7,249 nucleotides of DNA from an uncultured Bacteroides sp. GTDB taxonomy: Bacteria > Bacteroidota > Bacteroidia > Bacteroidales > Bacteroidaceae. Where the stretch lies: the NCBI GenBank assembly GCA_905197435.1, contig CAJJYX010000164.1, forward strand, positions 1 to 7,249, in the 5' to 3' direction. Both the position numbers and the translations under genes were made by a program. Shown piece by piece: positions 5,398 through 7,249 of the stretch (the stretch's first letter is position 1; every line of letters begins with the position of its first letter). The notes under the pieces are model-generated. The model was not told where the DNA came from. It saw only the letters and a program-made list of their open reading frames with translations, and ran no database searches.

Positions 5398-7197
5398 TTA
5401 CTGTTGTTTCTCTTTTGCCAATGTAAATACGAACTCCAAACCTCCGCCTTGATTGTTTTTGGCAGAGATGGTGCCTCCATGGATGATAACCGCATTCTTC
5501 ACTATGGCAAGTCCCAGACCGGTGCCGCCCAACTTGCGCGAACGTCCCTTGTCTACACGGTAGAAGCGTTCGAACAGACGGTTCAGATGCTCGGGAGAGA
5601 CACCGACGCCGGTATCGGCAAAACTGAAATAGTAGTAATTATCGTCTTCGCGAAAACAGCTGATGTTGATATGTATGTTGGTGCCGGCATAGGCGATGGC
5701 GTTGTCCATGAGGTTGCGGAAGATGGAGTAGAGCAGGGAGTAGTTGCCTCGCAGTTGTATCTTCGGCTTCAGGGAATTGACAACGGTGATTTGCTTTTGT
5801 TCCAGTTCCAGGGATACTTCGTTGACGATGTTTGCCACCAGCATGCTGATGTCCACCTTTTCCATGTCAATCATATTGGCAGCCTCATCCATGCGGGTCA
5901 ATACGGATATGTCGCGCAGCAGGCGGCTCAGGCGGTTGCTCTGCGCATAGCAGCGTTCCAGGAAAACCTGCATCTTTTCGGGTGCGATGTTCTCATTGTT
6001 CACGATGGTTTCCAGGTAACCTTGTATGCTGCTTACGGGAGTTTTCAATTCATGGGCGATATTTTGGGTCAACTGCCGTTTCAGCCGGATTTGTTCCTCT
6101 TCCTGGGTGATGTCGTTGATGGAAATCTCAAAGCTGAGGTCTTGGAAGATGATGCACTCCACGATGAAGATACGTCCGTTTTTATTGATGTGGACGGACA
6201 TCCTTCGTTCTTCGTTATAGAAAGGGCGTTTCTGGGCCTTGTTGATGAAATCCGTTATCTTTTGAAATTCGCAGATGGAGAATATCTCTTCGGTAGTCTG
6301 TAGGTTGGTGTCTGAAATCAGATTGCCGTATTGGGTGAACAAATTGTTTACCAGTATCTCCTTTTTGTCTTTGGTGAATACGCCCAAACCTTCACGGGAG
6401 GTCTGCAGGTGGGTAATCAGTTTTTCGCGCTCGATGTATAGGGCCTCTTTCGTTTCGCGCAAGCGCTTGTATATCTGTATGATGTGCTGCGAAATCTCTC
6501 CAAGTTCATTGTGCGGGAAGGCGGCTTGTATGTCCATTTCTATGGGTTCGTTCTTGTCGGCTCTTTTGGCGAACTCGCGCAAGTGGTTGATGGCGCTGCC
6601 CAGTTTGGAGGTGAATTTGTAGAAGATGAATATCAGCAGCAGTGATACGATGACCGTGAACCAGATGTAGTGTGGGTCGGCAGCCAGATTGTTCATCAGA
6701 TTGATGTCATAGGGCAGGGCTGAGCGGATGATGCAGTTTTCGTAGGCTGTGGCGGAATAGAAATAGGTCTTGCCGGTAGTTTCAGAGATACGCCGCACGT
6801 CGTAGCCTTTACCGTTTTTCAGGGCTTTTTGTACTTCGGGGCGCTTGATGTGGTTGTCCAGCCCATGGCTGTCGTTCCGGGAGCTGTCAAACAACACGTT
6901 GCCGTGAGGGTCTGCCACGGTGACACGCAACTCCTTGTCCACATATTTGGAGATGTAACTGTCCAGCATGGAAGTCCATAGGCTGTCGGGGAGGTAACGA
7001 AGTTCCTGGTACAGTCTGTCATTGTAGTCCTGTAGCTGCATGTCCAGCAACTCTACTTTGTATTCTTTTTCCCTCTGATACTGGTAGGCGATGAAGCAGG
7101 CGGAGAATACGAGGAACAGTGAGATGACCGAAAGAAAGAGTTTCCGGCTGAAGGACAGAAAGTGCCTGTCGTTATTCGGTTTCGAAGCAATACCCAT
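5398..7197 (-). CDS. Membrane sensor histidine kinase of a two-component system
   Basis: The 599-residue kinase senses an envelope signal and phosphorylates its partner response regulator. Order of parts: short cytoplasmic N-terminus, first membrane helix (about 19-40), extracytoplasmic sensor region of about 135 residues (41-176), second membrane helix (about 177-195), a HAMP-like linker (about 196-250), a PAS-like segment (about 255-365), HisKA with NIAHELKTP (379-387, phospho-acceptor His382), and HATPase_c. The ATPase part has the N box RNLMDNA (Asn495, Asn499), G1 DTGVGV (528-533), F box LFERFYR (541-547) and G2 GGTGLGL (557-563). The layout resembles PhoR/WalK-type kinases and RprX of Bacteroides fragilis, but I cannot tell which family member it is. 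The ATG at 7197 overlaps the regulator gene by 26 nt, and no other ATG, GTG or TTG precedes the first membrane helix, so translational coupling is likely. Confidence 0.93.
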   Translation of the reverse strand: MGIASKPNNDRHFLSFSRKLFLSVISLFLVFSACFIAYQYQREKEYKVELLDMQLQDYNDRLYQELRYLPDSLWTSMLDSYISKYVDKELRVTVADPHGNVLFDSSRNDSHGLDNHIKRPEVQKALKNGKGYDVRRISETTGKTYFYSATAYENCIIRSALPYDINLMNNLAADPHYIWFTVIVSLLLIFIFYKFTSKLGSAINHLREFAKRADKNEPIEMDIQAAFPHNELGEISQHIIQIYKRLRETKEALYIEREKLITHLQTSREGLGVFTKDKKEILVNNLFTQYGNLISDTNLQTTEEIFSICEFQKITDFINKAQKRPFYNEERRMSVHINKNGRIFIVECIIFQDLSFEISINDITQEEEQIRLKRQLTQNIAHELKTPVSSIQGYLETIVNNENIAPEKMQVFLERCYAQSNRLSRLLRDISVLTRMDEAANMIDMEKVDISMLVANIVNEVSLELEQKQITVVNSLKPKIQLRGNYSLLYSIFRNLMDNAIAYAGTNIHINISCFREDDNYYYFSFADTGVGVSPEHLNRLFERFYRVDKGRSRKLGGTGLGLAIVKNAVIIHGGTISAKNNQGGGLEFVFTLAKEKQQ

Positions 7198-7249
7198 ATC
7201 CCAAGCGTGTTACGATACATTTGCCATAAACTCCGATTTTCTTGCGCAG
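7172..7249 (-). CDS. Response regulator, OmpR/PhoB type, C-terminal end only
   Basis: The last 25 codons and TAA (7174-7172) of a gene that enters from the right edge. The peptide ends VTRLGYGYCFETE. This matches the end of the winged-helix DNA-binding domain of OmpR-family regulators, where a short turn with R-G-x-G-Y-x-F/L closes the C-terminal hairpin; LRKKIG just before it fits the recognition-helix side. It is the expected partner of the kinase that follows, with a 26-nt overlap. Which regulator it is (for example RprY-like) cannot be settled from 25 residues. Confidence 0.85.
   Translation of the reverse strand: MRKKIGVYGKCIVTRLGYGYCFETE

Overview
The window looks like chromosomal DNA from a gut Bacteroides species. 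Three things point there: the promoters fit the Bacteroidota pattern (TTG, about 20 nt, TAnnTTTG) with no clear Shine-Dalgarno sequences; a mutY-ssb-gldE block is present; and the tryptophanase and GldE proteins are of Bacteroides type. The species cannot be fixed from the sequence alone.

Left part (1-3248, plus strand): the 3' two thirds of mutY (adenine glycosylase), then ssb (single-strand DNA-binding protein) behind its own promoter, then gldE (CNNM/CorC-type membrane protein with CBS domains) 23 nt after ssb, using a TTG start, then a Sfp-type 4'-phosphopantetheinyl transferase 24 nt after gldE. ssb, gldE and the transferase are spaced like an operon.

Middle part (3254-5397): tnaA (tryptophanase, indole production) is on the minus strand and converges on the transferase gene with only 5 nt between the stop codons. 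Upstream of tnaA is a 770-nt non-coding interval. Read in the minus-strand direction it holds: the terminator of the kinase operon, five tandem 22-bp palindromic repeats, a promoter, a well-formed cobalamin (vitamin B12) riboswitch whose P1 helix starts at the predicted transcript start, a 285-nt leader with several mutually exclusive hairpins, and a second promoter just before tnaA. The riboswitch points at tnaA and no transporter or B12 gene lies between, which is the most interesting point of the window.

Right part (5398-7249, minus strand): a two-component system, with the last 25 codons of an OmpR-type response regulator overlapping by 26 nt a complete 599-residue membrane sensor histidine kinase.

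Taken together this is mostly housekeeping chromosome. The intergenic region between the kinase and tnaA carries the unexplained signals: possible B12 control of tryptophanase or an orphaned riboswitch, and the 22-bp repeat array.
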